In this document: one piece after another, positions 24,341 through 31,779 of the stretch
Layout of the letters: the number at the start of each line of letters is the position of its first letter
Numbering within the stretch: position 1 is the first letter of the stretch
NCBI GenBank assembly: GCA_017472365.1
Contig: JAFUQN010000142.1
Span: 1-38,525, forward strand
Origin: Bacillota bacterium
GTDB lineage: Bacteria; Bacillota; Clostridia; Peptostreptococcales; Anaerovoracaceae
Direction of reading: 5' to 3'
Length of the DNA stretch: 38,525 bases
Position numbers and translations under genes: made by a program
Notes under the pieces: generated by a model
Databases searched by the model: none
What the model was told of the DNA's origin: nothing
Seen by the model: only the letters and a program-made list of their open reading frames with translations

Positions 24341-25492
24341 CTAGCAGATGATTGCCAGGAACTGGCTTGCGAGAACGACGAACACCAGCGCGATGGGGTA
24401 AGTTGCTGCGTAAGCGGAAGCAACATCGTCGGTCTTGGTTACCTTGATCAGAGTACCCAGAGCCGGAGTAGAGGTCATACCGCCGCAGATCGCACCCAGA
24501 GTGTTGAATACGCTGAGCTTGAGGATTTTTGCTGCGAAGAAGTAACCAATCAGCATGGGAACCAGGGTCATTAGTGCACCGTAGATGAACAGCATTACGC
24601 CGTGTTCTTTCAGAATATCCACAAAACCAGCACCAGCACCGATACCAGCACCAGCCAGGAACAGGATCAGACCGAATTCACGCAGTACTTTCAGCATTTT
24701 GACATCTGCCTTTAAGCTTACGGGACCGATGTGACCGAAGTGAGCCAGAATCAGGCCTGCCAGCAGGGGACCGCCGGAAGTACCCAGAGCGAAGGTACCG
24801 CCGCCCGGAAGGGGGATGGTGATCTTAGCCAGGATGATACCGATTACAATAGCTAATGCGTAGGGGAACAGCCCCATGTCTTCTACTTCGAAGTATTTTT
24901 TATTTTCCTTTTTCAGTTCCACATCAGTAACTGCAGTGAACAGCGCACGTTCAGCGTCCATATCGGTCTTCAGCAGTTTCGGCAGAAGCTGTACAAACAG
25001 AACAACGCCGATAACACCGAAAGGATAAGCGATACCGTAGCCGACAGAAGCAGCTTCCGAACCAGTGGATTCCAGTGCAGCAGCCAGACCGGGAGTGGAG
25101 GTCAGCGCACCAGTCATCATACCGATGCACAGATCGGCAGGAACGCCGAAGAGTTTTACGATAGCCAGACAGGTCAGCGCACCGGAACAGATGATGATGA
25201 TACCTAATAAAATGTAAGATTTAGCATTGGCTTTGAAGTTTCGGAAGAACTTCGGACCTGCAATATAACCTACAGAGGTTACGAAGCAGATCAGACCCAG
25301 ATCCTTGGCAACACCGGGAATCGTGAAGCCGAAATGACCGAAAATCAGGGCAACCAGCAGTACGCCGGCGCTTCCCAGATCCAGACCACAGACCTTGATG
25401 CTTCCAACCAGATAACCGAAACCGATTACCAGGAAGAGGATCATCATAGAATTGGTCATTACACTTTCTGTAAACCATGTGATAATGCTCAT
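24341..25492 (-). CDS. AspT/YidE-type aspartate:alanine exchanger family transporter
   Basis: A 383-residue polytopic membrane protein with the duplicated domain of the aspartate:alanine exchanger (AAE) family. The repeat signature is GALTSTPGLAAAL at about 128-140 and GGMTSTPALGTL near 350, each in a small-residue helix pair, with AYPFGVIGVVL and ATYPIALVFVVL following respectively. The RCK/TrkA-C domains that separate the two halves in AspT and YidE are missing; only a short hydrophilic linker (AERALFTAVTDVELKKENKKYFEVED) is present. ATG 25492 is chosen because AAGGAG sits just upstream and it gives MSIITWFTESV; the frame extends eight codons further. Substrate unknown: an amino or dicarboxylic acid is likely by family. 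Confidence 0.8.
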   Translation of the reverse strand: MSIITWFTESVMTNSMMILFLVIGFGYLVGSIKVCGLDLGSAGVLLVALIFGHFGFTIPGVAKDLGLICFVTSVGYIAGPKFFRNFKANAKSYILLGIIIICSGALTCLAIVKLFGVPADLCIGMMTGALTSTPGLAAALESTGSEAASVGYGIAYPFGVIGVVLFVQLLPKLLKTDMDAERALFTAVTDVELKKENKKYFEVEDMGLFPYALAIVIGIILAKITIPLPGGGTFALGTSGGPLLAGLILAHFGHIGPVSLKADVKMLKVLREFGLILFLAGAGIGAGAGFVDILKEHGVMLFIYGALMTLVPMLIGYFFAAKILKLSVFNTLGAICGGMTSTPALGTLIKVTKTDDVASAYAATYPIALVFVVLASQFLAIIC

Positions 25493-25564
25493 TCGTTTCT
25501 CCTTAATCTTTATCATTATAATAATTGTTGTAAATTGTAGCTGCCGGTGAAAACCGACTTTATA

Positions 25565-25593
25565 AGTATATCATAAGAATCAAGTAAGGACAA
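25565..25593 (-). promoter_or_regulatory. Promoter for the AAE-type transporter gene
   Basis: On the minus strand, -35 TTGTCC (plus 25588-25593), 17-nt spacer, -10 TATACT (plus 25565-25570) with TGA in front as an extended -10. The leader is about 65 nt. Confidence 0.65.
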
Positions 25594-25653
25594 GGATTTT
25601 GAATCATTGTTCATAGTCCAATATTCGTTTTATTACCGGCAATTTTCGAAGTA

Positions 25654-25682
25654 TTGAATCCTTGTTTTTTTCATGGTATCAT
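25654..25682 (+). promoter_or_regulatory. Promoter for rlmN
   Basis: TTGAAT at 25654-25659, 17-nt spacer, TATCAT at 25677-25682 preceded by TGG as extended -10. It lies 28 nt upstream of the rlmN ATG and just before its ribosome-binding site. Confidence 0.65.
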
Positions 25683-25710
25683 AAATTTATCCGATCAAAG
25701 GAGGATGTCA

Positions 25711-26751
25711 ATGACAGATCAAGTGATAAAAGCAGATTTAAAGAATATGACGCGGGATGAGCTCAAAGCTTATATGAAGGAACTGGGACAACCGGCCTTC
25801 CGCGGAGAACAGATTTTTACATGGATTCATGGGAATGCAACGGAATTCGATCACATGACCAATGTCCCGCAAAAGCTGAGAGAGCAGCTGCAGGAACGGT
25901 GTAAGATCACCTGCCATGAGATTGTAACGGTACAGTCGTCAAAGACAGATGGTACGAAAAAGTACCTGTTCCGTCTGGAAGATGGAAATACCATTGAATC
26001 TGTATTCATGAAGTATAAGTTTGGCAATTCCATCTGTGTTTCCACCCAGGCAGGTTGCCGCATGGGCTGCAAATTCTGTGCATCTACTATCGGGGGACTT
26101 TGTCGAAATCTGACGGCAGCGGAAATCCTGGAAGAAGTTCTGGCTGTACAGAGGGATACCGGTGAACGCATCAGTCATATTGTGCTGATGGGATCCGGTG
26201 AGCCTTTCGACAACTATGACAACGTGACGAAGTTCTTACAGCTGGTCCACGATCCGAAAGGACTGAACCTCAGCCTCAGAAATATTACGTTATCCACCTG
26301 CGGAATCTTACCGAATATGAAGCGGTTCGGAGATGAATTCCCACAGGTCAACCTGGCGGTATCGCTCCATGCATCCAACAGCGAGCTGCGCAGCCAGCTG
26401 ATGCCTGTGAACAGACGCTACCCCATGGACGAGCTGATGGAGGTTTGCCGCGAACATGTAAACAAGACCGGTCGTCGGATCACGTTTGAGTATACTCTGG
26501 TCAAGGGAGTCAACGATAAAGAAGAAAATCTGAATCAGTTGACTAAATTGCTGGCTGGTATGAACTGTCATGTCAATCTGATTCCCATGAATCCCGTCAG
26601 TGAACGGGATCTGAAGGGAACCGACCGGAAGTTTGCGGAAGAATTCTGTAAGAAACTGGAGAAAAGAGGGATCCAGGCAACCGTTCGCAGGGAACTGGGC
26701 AGTGACATTGATGCAGCTTGTGGTCAATTGCGATTAAATTCGCAAAAATAA
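25711..26751 (+). CDS. rlmN: 23S rRNA/tRNA adenine C2-methyltransferase RlmN
   Basis: A radical SAM enzyme that methylates C2 of A2503 in 23S rRNA and of A37 in some tRNAs. The 346-residue protein has the N-terminal recognition domain (MTRDELKAYMKELGQPAFRGEQIF region), the cluster motif CRMGCKFC with Cys 116, 120 and 123, VLMGSGEPFDNYDNV, LSTCGI, LAVSLHAS, and the C-terminal AACGQL whose Cys is the second catalytic one. All required residues are present. ATG 25711 is chosen over ATG 25705 because AAAGGAGG at 25697-25704 has correct spacing only to it. The Cfr resistance enzyme is related, but the extended N-terminus, length and C-terminus fit RlmN. Confidence 0.95.
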   Translation: MTDQVIKADLKNMTRDELKAYMKELGQPAFRGEQIFTWIHGNATEFDHMTNVPQKLREQLQERCKITCHEIVTVQSSKTDGTKKYLFRLEDGNTIESVFMKYKFGNSICVSTQAGCRMGCKFCASTIGGLCRNLTAAEILEEVLAVQRDTGERISHIVLMGSGEPFDNYDNVTKFLQLVHDPKGLNLSLRNITLSTCGILPNMKRFGDEFPQVNLAVSLHASNSELRSQLMPVNRRYPMDELMEVCREHVNKTGRRITFEYTLVKGVNDKEENLNQLTKLLAGMNCHVNLIPMNPVSERDLKGTDRKFAEEFCKKLEKRGIQATVRRELGSDIDAACGQLRLNSQK

Positions 26752-26773
26752 CAAAATTTTTCAAGGTTCATCC

Positions 26774-26803
26774 TTGATTCCCACATCAGACATAGTGTAT
26801 AAT
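26774..26803 (+). promoter_or_regulatory. Promoter for the small P-loop gene
   Basis: TTGATT at 26774-26779, 18-nt spacer, perfect TATAAT at 26798-26803. The -35 overlaps the right arm of a short inverted repeat, TCAAGG 26761-26766 with CCTTGA 26772-26777, which could be an operator. Confidence 0.75.
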
Positions 26804-26837
26804 CTATTTATCTTATGAAACTAAGGAGGACAAGCCA

Positions 26838-27257
26838 ATGGTAAAATTACTGATTGGACGCAAAGGAAGCGGAAAAACAAAGCAGATGATCGATCTCGCT
26901 AACCAGAGTCTGGAACAGAGAGACGGCAGCATCGTTTTCATAAACAAGGATAACAGACTGATGCTGGACTTAAAGTACAGAATCAGAGTCGTATGTATGG
27001 AAGATTATCCGCACATCACCAATATCGATGAATACATCGGTTTTGTATATGGTGTGATCAGCTCCGACCACGATATTCAGGTGATCTTCATCGACAGCAT
27101 CTTAAAGCATGCTGATGTACAGATCGAACACCTGGAAGAATTCCTGGGTCGTCTGTCCAAGATTTCCGAAATGTATGGTCCCGACTTCGTTGTCAGCTTA
27201 AGTGCTGAACAGGCTGAAATCGGCGAATACATCAAGCAGTACGAAATCCTGAACTAA
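26838..27257 (+). CDS. Small P-loop NTP-binding protein, function unknown
   Basis: A 139-residue soluble protein with Walker A GRKGSGKT at residues 7-14 and a Walker B-like strand QVIFIDS at 81-87, the Asp ending a hydrophobic strand. Between them lies a short segment with INKDNRLMLDLKYRIRVV; after them a helix (IEHLEEFLGRLSKISEMYG) and a final strand DFVVSLSA, which could act as sensor. It is smaller than most P-loop ATPases and has no partner domain. I recall similar stand-alone proteins in clostridia but no established function. ATG 26838 follows AAGGAGGA. It has its own strong promoter and terminator, so it is a single-gene unit. Confidence 0.8.
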   Translation: MVKLLIGRKGSGKTKQMIDLANQSLEQRDGSIVFINKDNRLMLDLKYRIRVVCMEDYPHITNIDEYIGFVYGVISSDHDIQVIFIDSILKHADVQIEHLEEFLGRLSKISEMYGPDFVVSLSAEQAEIGEYIKQYEILN

Positions 27258-27279
27258 TCAAAACAAAAGAGAAAACAAG

Positions 27280-27302
27280 GGCGGTGAGTAATCACCGCCT
27301 TT
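27280..27302 (+). terminator. Terminator after the small P-loop gene
   Basis: GGCGGTGA (27280-27287) pairs perfectly with TCACCGCC (27292-27299) around the loop GTAA, followed by TTTCTGTT. Confidence 0.85.
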
Positions 27303-27305
27303 CTG

Positions 27306-27322
27306 TTCATACTAGGTACTAG
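27306..27322 (-). promoter_or_regulatory. FapR-like palindrome upstream of the NUDIX gene
   Basis: Read on the minus strand, CTAGTACCTAGTATGAA resembles the FapR operator as I remember it (TTAGTACCTRRTAYTAA) at 15 of 17 positions. FapR represses fatty-acid and phospholipid genes and is released by malonyl-CoA. No fapR gene is in the window and no such site precedes plsX, so this may be a chance palindrome. Confidence 0.3.
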
Positions 27323-27357
27323 AAGTGCGTGTGTCGTGAGGAAGGGGACGGAACGAA

Positions 27358-27975
27358 ATGGACATCAGAGCGGCAGCGATGTATTTAGAGGGGCGAAAAC
27401 CGAAGGTTATGGAGATGCGGAAGCATTGTGCGGTGCTGATTCCGTTGGTATGGCATAAAGACGAGATGTATCTGCTGCTGGAGGTGCGTTCTGGTACGGT
27501 ATCCCAGCCGGGGGAAATTTGTTTTCCGGGCGGGGGACTGGAAGGAAAAGAACGTCCTGTGGAATGTGTTGTACGTGAAACACAGGAAGAAACGGGAATT
27601 CCGAAGCATTTGATTCGTATTCTCGGACAGTTTGATTCGATGTGCAACTATACGAATATGCAGATCGACACCTTTGTAGGTGCCATTGCCTATGAGGATG
27701 TGAAGAAAGCGATTCCCAATCCCGAGGAAGTACAGGAGCTGTTCCTGGTTCCGCTGAAGTTTTTCGAAGAAACGGAACCGTACGTTTACGAATATGAAGT
27801 GGGACCGAACATCGGCGACGATTTCCCGTACGATCTTCTGGGAGACTGTCCCGATAAATATAACTGGAGACGGGGACGTTTTACCGTACCGATCTATCAT
27901 TATGAAGGAAAAGTGATCTGGGGGCTGACGGCCCGGATCATCCGCCATTTCCTGGCGGAAATGCCCAAACTTTGA
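27358..27975 (+). CDS. NUDIX hydrolase, CoA-pyrophosphatase-like
   Basis: A 205-residue NUDIX enzyme. The NUDIX box fits GX5EX7REUXEEXGU: Gly 59, Glu 65, then REx2EE at 73-78 and G80, I81; the U after RE is Thr, a mild deviation. Upstream, LLLEVRSGTVSQPGEICFPGG matches the extra motif of the CoA-diphosphatase branch (LLTxRSxxxxxxxGxxxFPGG), which splits CoA into phosphopantetheine and 3',5'-ADP. The C-terminus has a strand-rich part with KVIWGLTARIIRHFL, also typical of CoA pyrophosphatases. ATG 27358 has GAAGGGGAC upstream. CoA or acyl-CoA turnover is the likely role; oxidised CoA or another nucleotide is possible. Confidence 0.82.
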   Translation: MDIRAAAMYLEGRKPKVMEMRKHCAVLIPLVWHKDEMYLLLEVRSGTVSQPGEICFPGGGLEGKERPVECVVRETQEETGIPKHLIRILGQFDSMCNYTNMQIDTFVGAIAYEDVKKAIPNPEEVQELFLVPLKFFEETEPYVYEYEVGPNIGDDFPYDLLGDCPDKYNWRRGRFTVPIYHYEGKVIWGLTARIIRHFLAEMPKL

Positions 27976-28004
27976 TAAGGATACCAACATAGGAAAATTT
28001 CGAG

Positions 28005-28031
28005 GCCTTGTTCCAACGGAACAGGGCTTTT
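28005..28031 (+). terminator. Terminator after the NUDIX gene
   Basis: GCCTTGTTCC (28005-28014) pairs with GGAACAGGGC (28018-28027), including one G-T, around a three-base loop, followed by TTTT. Confidence 0.82.
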
Positions 28032-28111
28032 ATAATGAAATTACCGTTCGGGACGCCGGACGGAGTTCATAAGGGGGAGGGATAGAGAAACATCAAAAGG
28101 AGGACGAGATT

Positions 28112-28705
28112 ATGTTAAATTGGAAAAAGAAAGCTGCTGCAGTTACGATCGCTGCAGTGATGATGGTCCCGGGAACGGCGTACGGTCACAGTGCGGTGAT
28201 TAACGGAGAAGGACATCATACATATCAAGTACAGTGGCTGCAGTATCTGATGAACTGCATCGATATTCCGGAGATGGACATTCCAGGCAGCGGAGATAAT
28301 ATTGGGAATAGCGAAAATGTTTCGGCGGTTGCCGAACAGATGCTGGCACAGGTCAATCGGGAACGCCGCAGCGCCGGCCTTTCGGAACTTACGCTGAGCA
28401 GAGAATTGTCGAATGTTGCAGAAATCAAAGCAGAAGATATGAGAGATCACGGCTATTTCAGTCATACATCTCCTACATACGGTTCGCCGTTTGAAATGAT
28501 GAAACAATTCGGAATCAGCTACCGAAAAGCAGGTGAAAATATTGCAAAAGGACAGAAGACGGTCAGTGAAGTGATGAATGGCTGGATGAAGTCTTCCGGA
28601 CACAGAGAGAATATCCTGAATAAGGACTTTACGCATATGGGTGTTGGATATTGTACGGACCGTTTCGGAAACGGATACTGGGTACAGATGTTCATCAGCC
28701 GGTAA
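28112..28705 (+). CDS. Secreted CAP-domain (SCP/YkwD-like) protein
   Basis: A 197-residue exported protein. The N-terminus MLNWKKKAAAVTIAAVMMVPG with cleavage near AYG-HS is a typical Sec signal peptide. After a linker, residues about 75-197 form a bacterial CAP domain: AEQMLAQVNRERRSAGLSEL, EIKAEDMRDHGYFSHTSP, YRKAGENIAKG, MNGWMKSSGHRENILN and HMGVGYCTDRFGNGYWVQMF. The His-Glu-His set of the CAP cavity (FSH, GEN, GHR) is complete. Such proteins occur in Firmicutes sporulation and cell-surface settings, but the activity is mostly unknown. Start ATG 28112 follows AAAGGAGGA. A terminator follows. No cell-wall anchor is visible. Confidence 0.9.
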   Translation: MLNWKKKAAAVTIAAVMMVPGTAYGHSAVINGEGHHTYQVQWLQYLMNCIDIPEMDIPGSGDNIGNSENVSAVAEQMLAQVNRERRSAGLSELTLSRELSNVAEIKAEDMRDHGYFSHTSPTYGSPFEMMKQFGISYRKAGENIAKGQKTVSEVMNGWMKSSGHRENILNKDFTHMGVGYCTDRFGNGYWVQMFISR

Positions 28706-28715
28706 AGAAAACAAT

Positions 28716-28749
28716 AAAAAAACTGTCTGAAAGGTCGGACAGTTTTTTT
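28716..28749 (+). terminator. Terminator after the CAP-domain gene
   Basis: An A-run and ACTGTC (to 28727) pair with GACAGT and a seven-base T-run (28738-28749) around a ten-base loop. Confidence 0.88.
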
Positions 28750-28850
28750 ATTGGAATGCTTTTTTTCGTGATTGATTTACGGTATAATATTTCTAACTAT
28801 AGGCTATTTCCAATTACAGTATGAATGATAACAAGAAAGGAAAGGTGTAT

Positions 28851-29963
28851 ATGAAACGTTTCTTAGCGCTGTTTTTAGCTTTTATTATGCTGTTTTCTCT
28901 GGTTGCCTGCGGTGGCGGTACCGAAGAAGAAGAGCAGGAACCTGTTGATGTTGTAGCCACTGAAATCGCTCTGATTATTGAAGGTGACAAAGTGGAAGCT
29001 GACCCGTACCGCAATGCGATTTGGGAAGGAATCAAAATCTACGGAACGATCAATGAACTGACTCACAAGTGGTACAGTGTAGGTTCCAACGAACTGGAAG
29101 CCACCAAGACTACCATAATGACTGCCATTGAAGAAGGGGCTCAGATTATCATTGTCGGCGGATCTGACTTTGAAGAAGCGGTTTTATCTATGGCACAGGA
29201 ACATACCGATATCAATTTCGTGATCATCGACGGACCCGGACAGACTGCAGAAGCAGAATCTGTTATGTATGAAAACGTAGCTCAGGTAATCTTCAAAGAA
29301 GAAGAAGCCGGCTATCTGGCAGGATATGCAGCTGTTATGGAAGGATATCGTTCCCTCGGTTTCATCGGCGGACGTGACGTACCTTCTGTAAAGCGTTACG
29401 GATATGGATTTGTACAGGGTGCAGAAGCAGCGGCACAGGAATTGCAGCTGGAAAGCATCGACATGAAATATCATTATCTTGGCCACTTCGATGCTTCTCC
29501 TGAAGTGGAAGCGATGGCACAGAGCTGGTATGAAGAAGGTGTGGAAGTTATTTTTGCAACTGCAGGTGCAGCCGGCGATTCTGTTATGACCGCAGCTGAA
29601 ATCCTGGGCAAAAAGGTTATCGGTGTAGATATCGACCAGTCCATGGAATCCGGTACGGTAATCACTTCCGCAACAAAGAACCTGACAGAAGCAGTTCAGA
29701 CCGTGCTGGCACTGTACTATCACGAACATGACCAGTTCCCGGGAAATCAGATTCTGTCCATGGGTATCTTACAGAGAGGTGTAGGTCTGGCCATGGATAC
29801 CGCCAGAATGAAGAATTTTACAAGAGACCACTATGAAGTGATGATTCAGGAATTCCTGGCGGCTGCAACCACAGAAGGTGCAGAACAGATCGTGATCCTG
29901 GGTGACGAAGTTGCTGATGTTGCAGATATTCCTGTTACCATCGTAACTGTAAATGCAGAATAG
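28851..29963 (+). CDS. BMP family substrate-binding lipoprotein (PnrA-like)
   Basis: A 370-residue lipoprotein. The signal peptide MKRFLALFLAFIMLFSLVAC ends in a lipobox with Cys 20, so the mature protein is membrane-anchored outside the cell. After a Glu-rich linker the protein matches BMP/PnrA periplasmic-binding proteins: ALIIEGDKVEADPYRNAIWEG, IIIVGGSDFEEAVLSMAQEH, GYLAGYAAVMEGYRSLGFIGG, GYGFVQGAEAAAQEL, GVDIDQSMESGTVITSATKNL. Family members bind nucleosides and feed ABC importers. No permease or ATPase gene is linked here. ATG 28851 is chosen because GAAAGGAAAGG lies upstream and it gives the signal peptide. A TATAAT at about 28783 may be its -10. The next gene begins 21 nt after the stop. 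Confidence 0.88.
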   Translation: MKRFLALFLAFIMLFSLVACGGGTEEEEQEPVDVVATEIALIIEGDKVEADPYRNAIWEGIKIYGTINELTHKWYSVGSNELEATKTTIMTAIEEGAQIIIVGGSDFEEAVLSMAQEHTDINFVIIDGPGQTAEAESVMYENVAQVIFKEEEAGYLAGYAAVMEGYRSLGFIGGRDVPSVKRYGYGFVQGAEAAAQELQLESIDMKYHYLGHFDASPEVEAMAQSWYEEGVEVIFATAGAAGDSVMTAAEILGKKVIGVDIDQSMESGTVITSATKNLTEAVQTVLALYYHEHDQFPGNQILSMGILQRGVGLAMDTARMKNFTRDHYEVMIQEFLAAATTEGAEQIVILGDEVADVADIPVTIVTVNAE

Positions 29964-29984
29964 TAATTGAATTTGGAGGAAGGT

Positions 29985-31766
29985 ATGGCCTTTTTACCTG
30001 TTACAAAAAAAGAAATGCATCAGAGAGGTTGGGATGAGCCTGATTTTGTCCTGGTCACGGGCGACGCCTATGTGGACCATCCTTCCTTTGGTACAGCGAT
30101 CATCAGCCGGCAGCTGGAACGCTTCGGATACAAAGTGGCGATCCTTGCTCAGCCGGACTGGCGTTCTGCTGAGGACTTCCGACGATTTGGACGTCCGCGT
30201 CTCGGCTTTTTAGTCAATGCCGGAAACGTGGATTCCATGGTAAATCATTACTCCGTCTTTAAACACCGGAGAAAACAGGACAACTATTCTCCCGGCGGAA
30301 AATCTGGAAACCGTCCTGACCGTGCAGTGATTGTCTACAGTGGCCGCTGCAAAGAGGCATATAAAGGTGTTCCTGTCATCATCGGCGGAATCGAGGCCAG
30401 CCTTCGCCGTCTCGCTCATTATGACTATTGGGAGGATAAAGTCCGTCGTTCGATCCTGTTGGATGCGAAAGCGGACATCCTGATCTATGGTATGGGTGAA
30501 CGTGCCATTGTGGAAATCGCGGAGGCGTTGGATTCCGGTATGGAAGCCAGAGACATCACTTGGATCAAAGGGACGGTCGTTCGCGGGTCTGAGACAGATG
30601 AGGATTATACCGCCTTTGGGGACACGGAGATCCTTCCGCCCTGGAGTGAAGTCAGAGAGGATAAGGATGCGTATGGAAAGAGTTTTTCCATACAGTACCG
30701 GAATAATGAATGGATCAAAGGAAAGCGTTTGGTGGAACGGTATGACGATACGCTGGCGGTGGTACAGAATCCTCCGCAGGAACCCTTATCCACGGAAGAA
30801 CTGGATGAAATCTATGAACTTCCTTATGAGGGAACGTACCACCCGTCCTATGAAGCGCTGGGCGGTGTTCCCGCCATTAGGGAAGTGGAATTTTCCATCG
30901 TGTCGAACCGTGGCTGTTTCGGCGGCTGTGCGTTTTGTGCTCTGACCTATCATCAGGGAAGAGAAGTCCGCGCACGAAGCAAAGAATCCATCGTAGCAGA
31001 AGCGAAGCGGTTGACTCAAAAGAAGAATTTCAAAGGATATATCCACGATGTGGGTGGACCTACGGCCAATTTCCGGGGACCTGCCTGTGCAAAGCAGCTG
31101 GAACACGGTGTTTGTAAACACAGAGACTGCTTATATCCCAGACCCTGCGGTCAGATGCGGATCGATCACAAGGATTATCTGGATGTTCTGAGAGCAGTTC
31201 GCGGTGTTCCTGGTGTTAAAAAAGTTTTTATTCGTTCCGGAATTCGTTTTGATTATCTGATGGCTGATAAAAAGACGGATTTTATGGAAGAATTGTGCAA
31301 GTATCACATCAGCGGAACGCTGAAGGTTGCCCCGGAACACGTTTCGCCGAAGGTATTGGCGCGCATGAGAAAGCCGGAAAAAGAGGTCTTTGAGGCCTTC
31401 TCTAAAAAATATAAAGAAACCAATGAAAAGCTGGGCTTGAAGCAGTACATGATTTCTTACTTCATTTCATCTCATCCCGGTTCTGATCTGAACGATGCTG
31501 TAGAACTGGCGCTGTTCCTGAAAAAGACCGGGTTCGTTCCCGACCAGGTACAGGATTTCTATCCGACGCCGGGAACGCTGGCCACCTGCGAGTACTACAC
31601 GGAAAAAGATCCGTTTACCGGTGAACCGGTTTACGTAGCCAAGACGCTGGAAGAAAAGAAAATGCAGAGAGCACTATTGCATTTCAACAAGAAGGAAAAT
31701 CGTGCTTTGGTGGAAAAAGCACTGAAGAAGATCGGCCGTTACGATCTGATCGGCGTTCTGCGCTGA
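29985..31766 (+). CDS. YgiQ family radical SAM protein
   Basis: A 593-residue radical SAM protein of the YgiQ (UPF0313) family. The N-terminal domain starts FLPVTKKEMHQRGWDEPDFV and TGDAYVDHPSFGTAII, the usual YgiQ opening. The cluster motif CFGGCAFC uses Cys 311, 315 and 318. Later family segments are HDVGGPTANFRGPAC, KHRDCLYPRPCGQMRIDHKDY, LKVAPEHVS and VQDFYPTPGTLATCEYYT. The C-terminal half has extra Cys that could hold an additional cluster. ATG 29985 follows GGAGGAAGG. Biological function of the family is not established. It lies between the BMP lipoprotein and a DNA methyltransferase with gaps of 21 and 13 nt, so all three are probably in one transcript. Confidence 0.92.
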   Translation: MAFLPVTKKEMHQRGWDEPDFVLVTGDAYVDHPSFGTAIISRQLERFGYKVAILAQPDWRSAEDFRRFGRPRLGFLVNAGNVDSMVNHYSVFKHRRKQDNYSPGGKSGNRPDRAVIVYSGRCKEAYKGVPVIIGGIEASLRRLAHYDYWEDKVRRSILLDAKADILIYGMGERAIVEIAEALDSGMEARDITWIKGTVVRGSETDEDYTAFGDTEILPPWSEVREDKDAYGKSFSIQYRNNEWIKGKRLVERYDDTLAVVQNPPQEPLSTEELDEIYELPYEGTYHPSYEALGGVPAIREVEFSIVSNRGCFGGCAFCALTYHQGREVRARSKESIVAEAKRLTQKKNFKGYIHDVGGPTANFRGPACAKQLEHGVCKHRDCLYPRPCGQMRIDHKDYLDVLRAVRGVPGVKKVFIRSGIRFDYLMADKKTDFMEELCKYHISGTLKVAPEHVSPKVLARMRKPEKEVFEAFSKKYKETNEKLGLKQYMISYFISSHPGSDLNDAVELALFLKKTGFVPDQVQDFYPTPGTLATCEYYTEKDPFTGEPVYVAKTLEEKKMQRALLHFNKKENRALVEKALKKIGRYDLIGVLR

Positions 31767-31779
31767 TAAGGAGGACAAC

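Noticed and set aside
26761-26777. Terminator after rlmN
   Set aside because: The hairpin TCAAGG/CCTTGA is short and is not followed by a T-run; it overlaps the next promoter and is more likely an operator or chance.
28750-28850. Purine riboswitch before the BMP lipoprotein gene
   Set aside because: The region is about 100 nt with a -10-like TATAAT near 28783, and the conserved three-way-junction sequences are absent.
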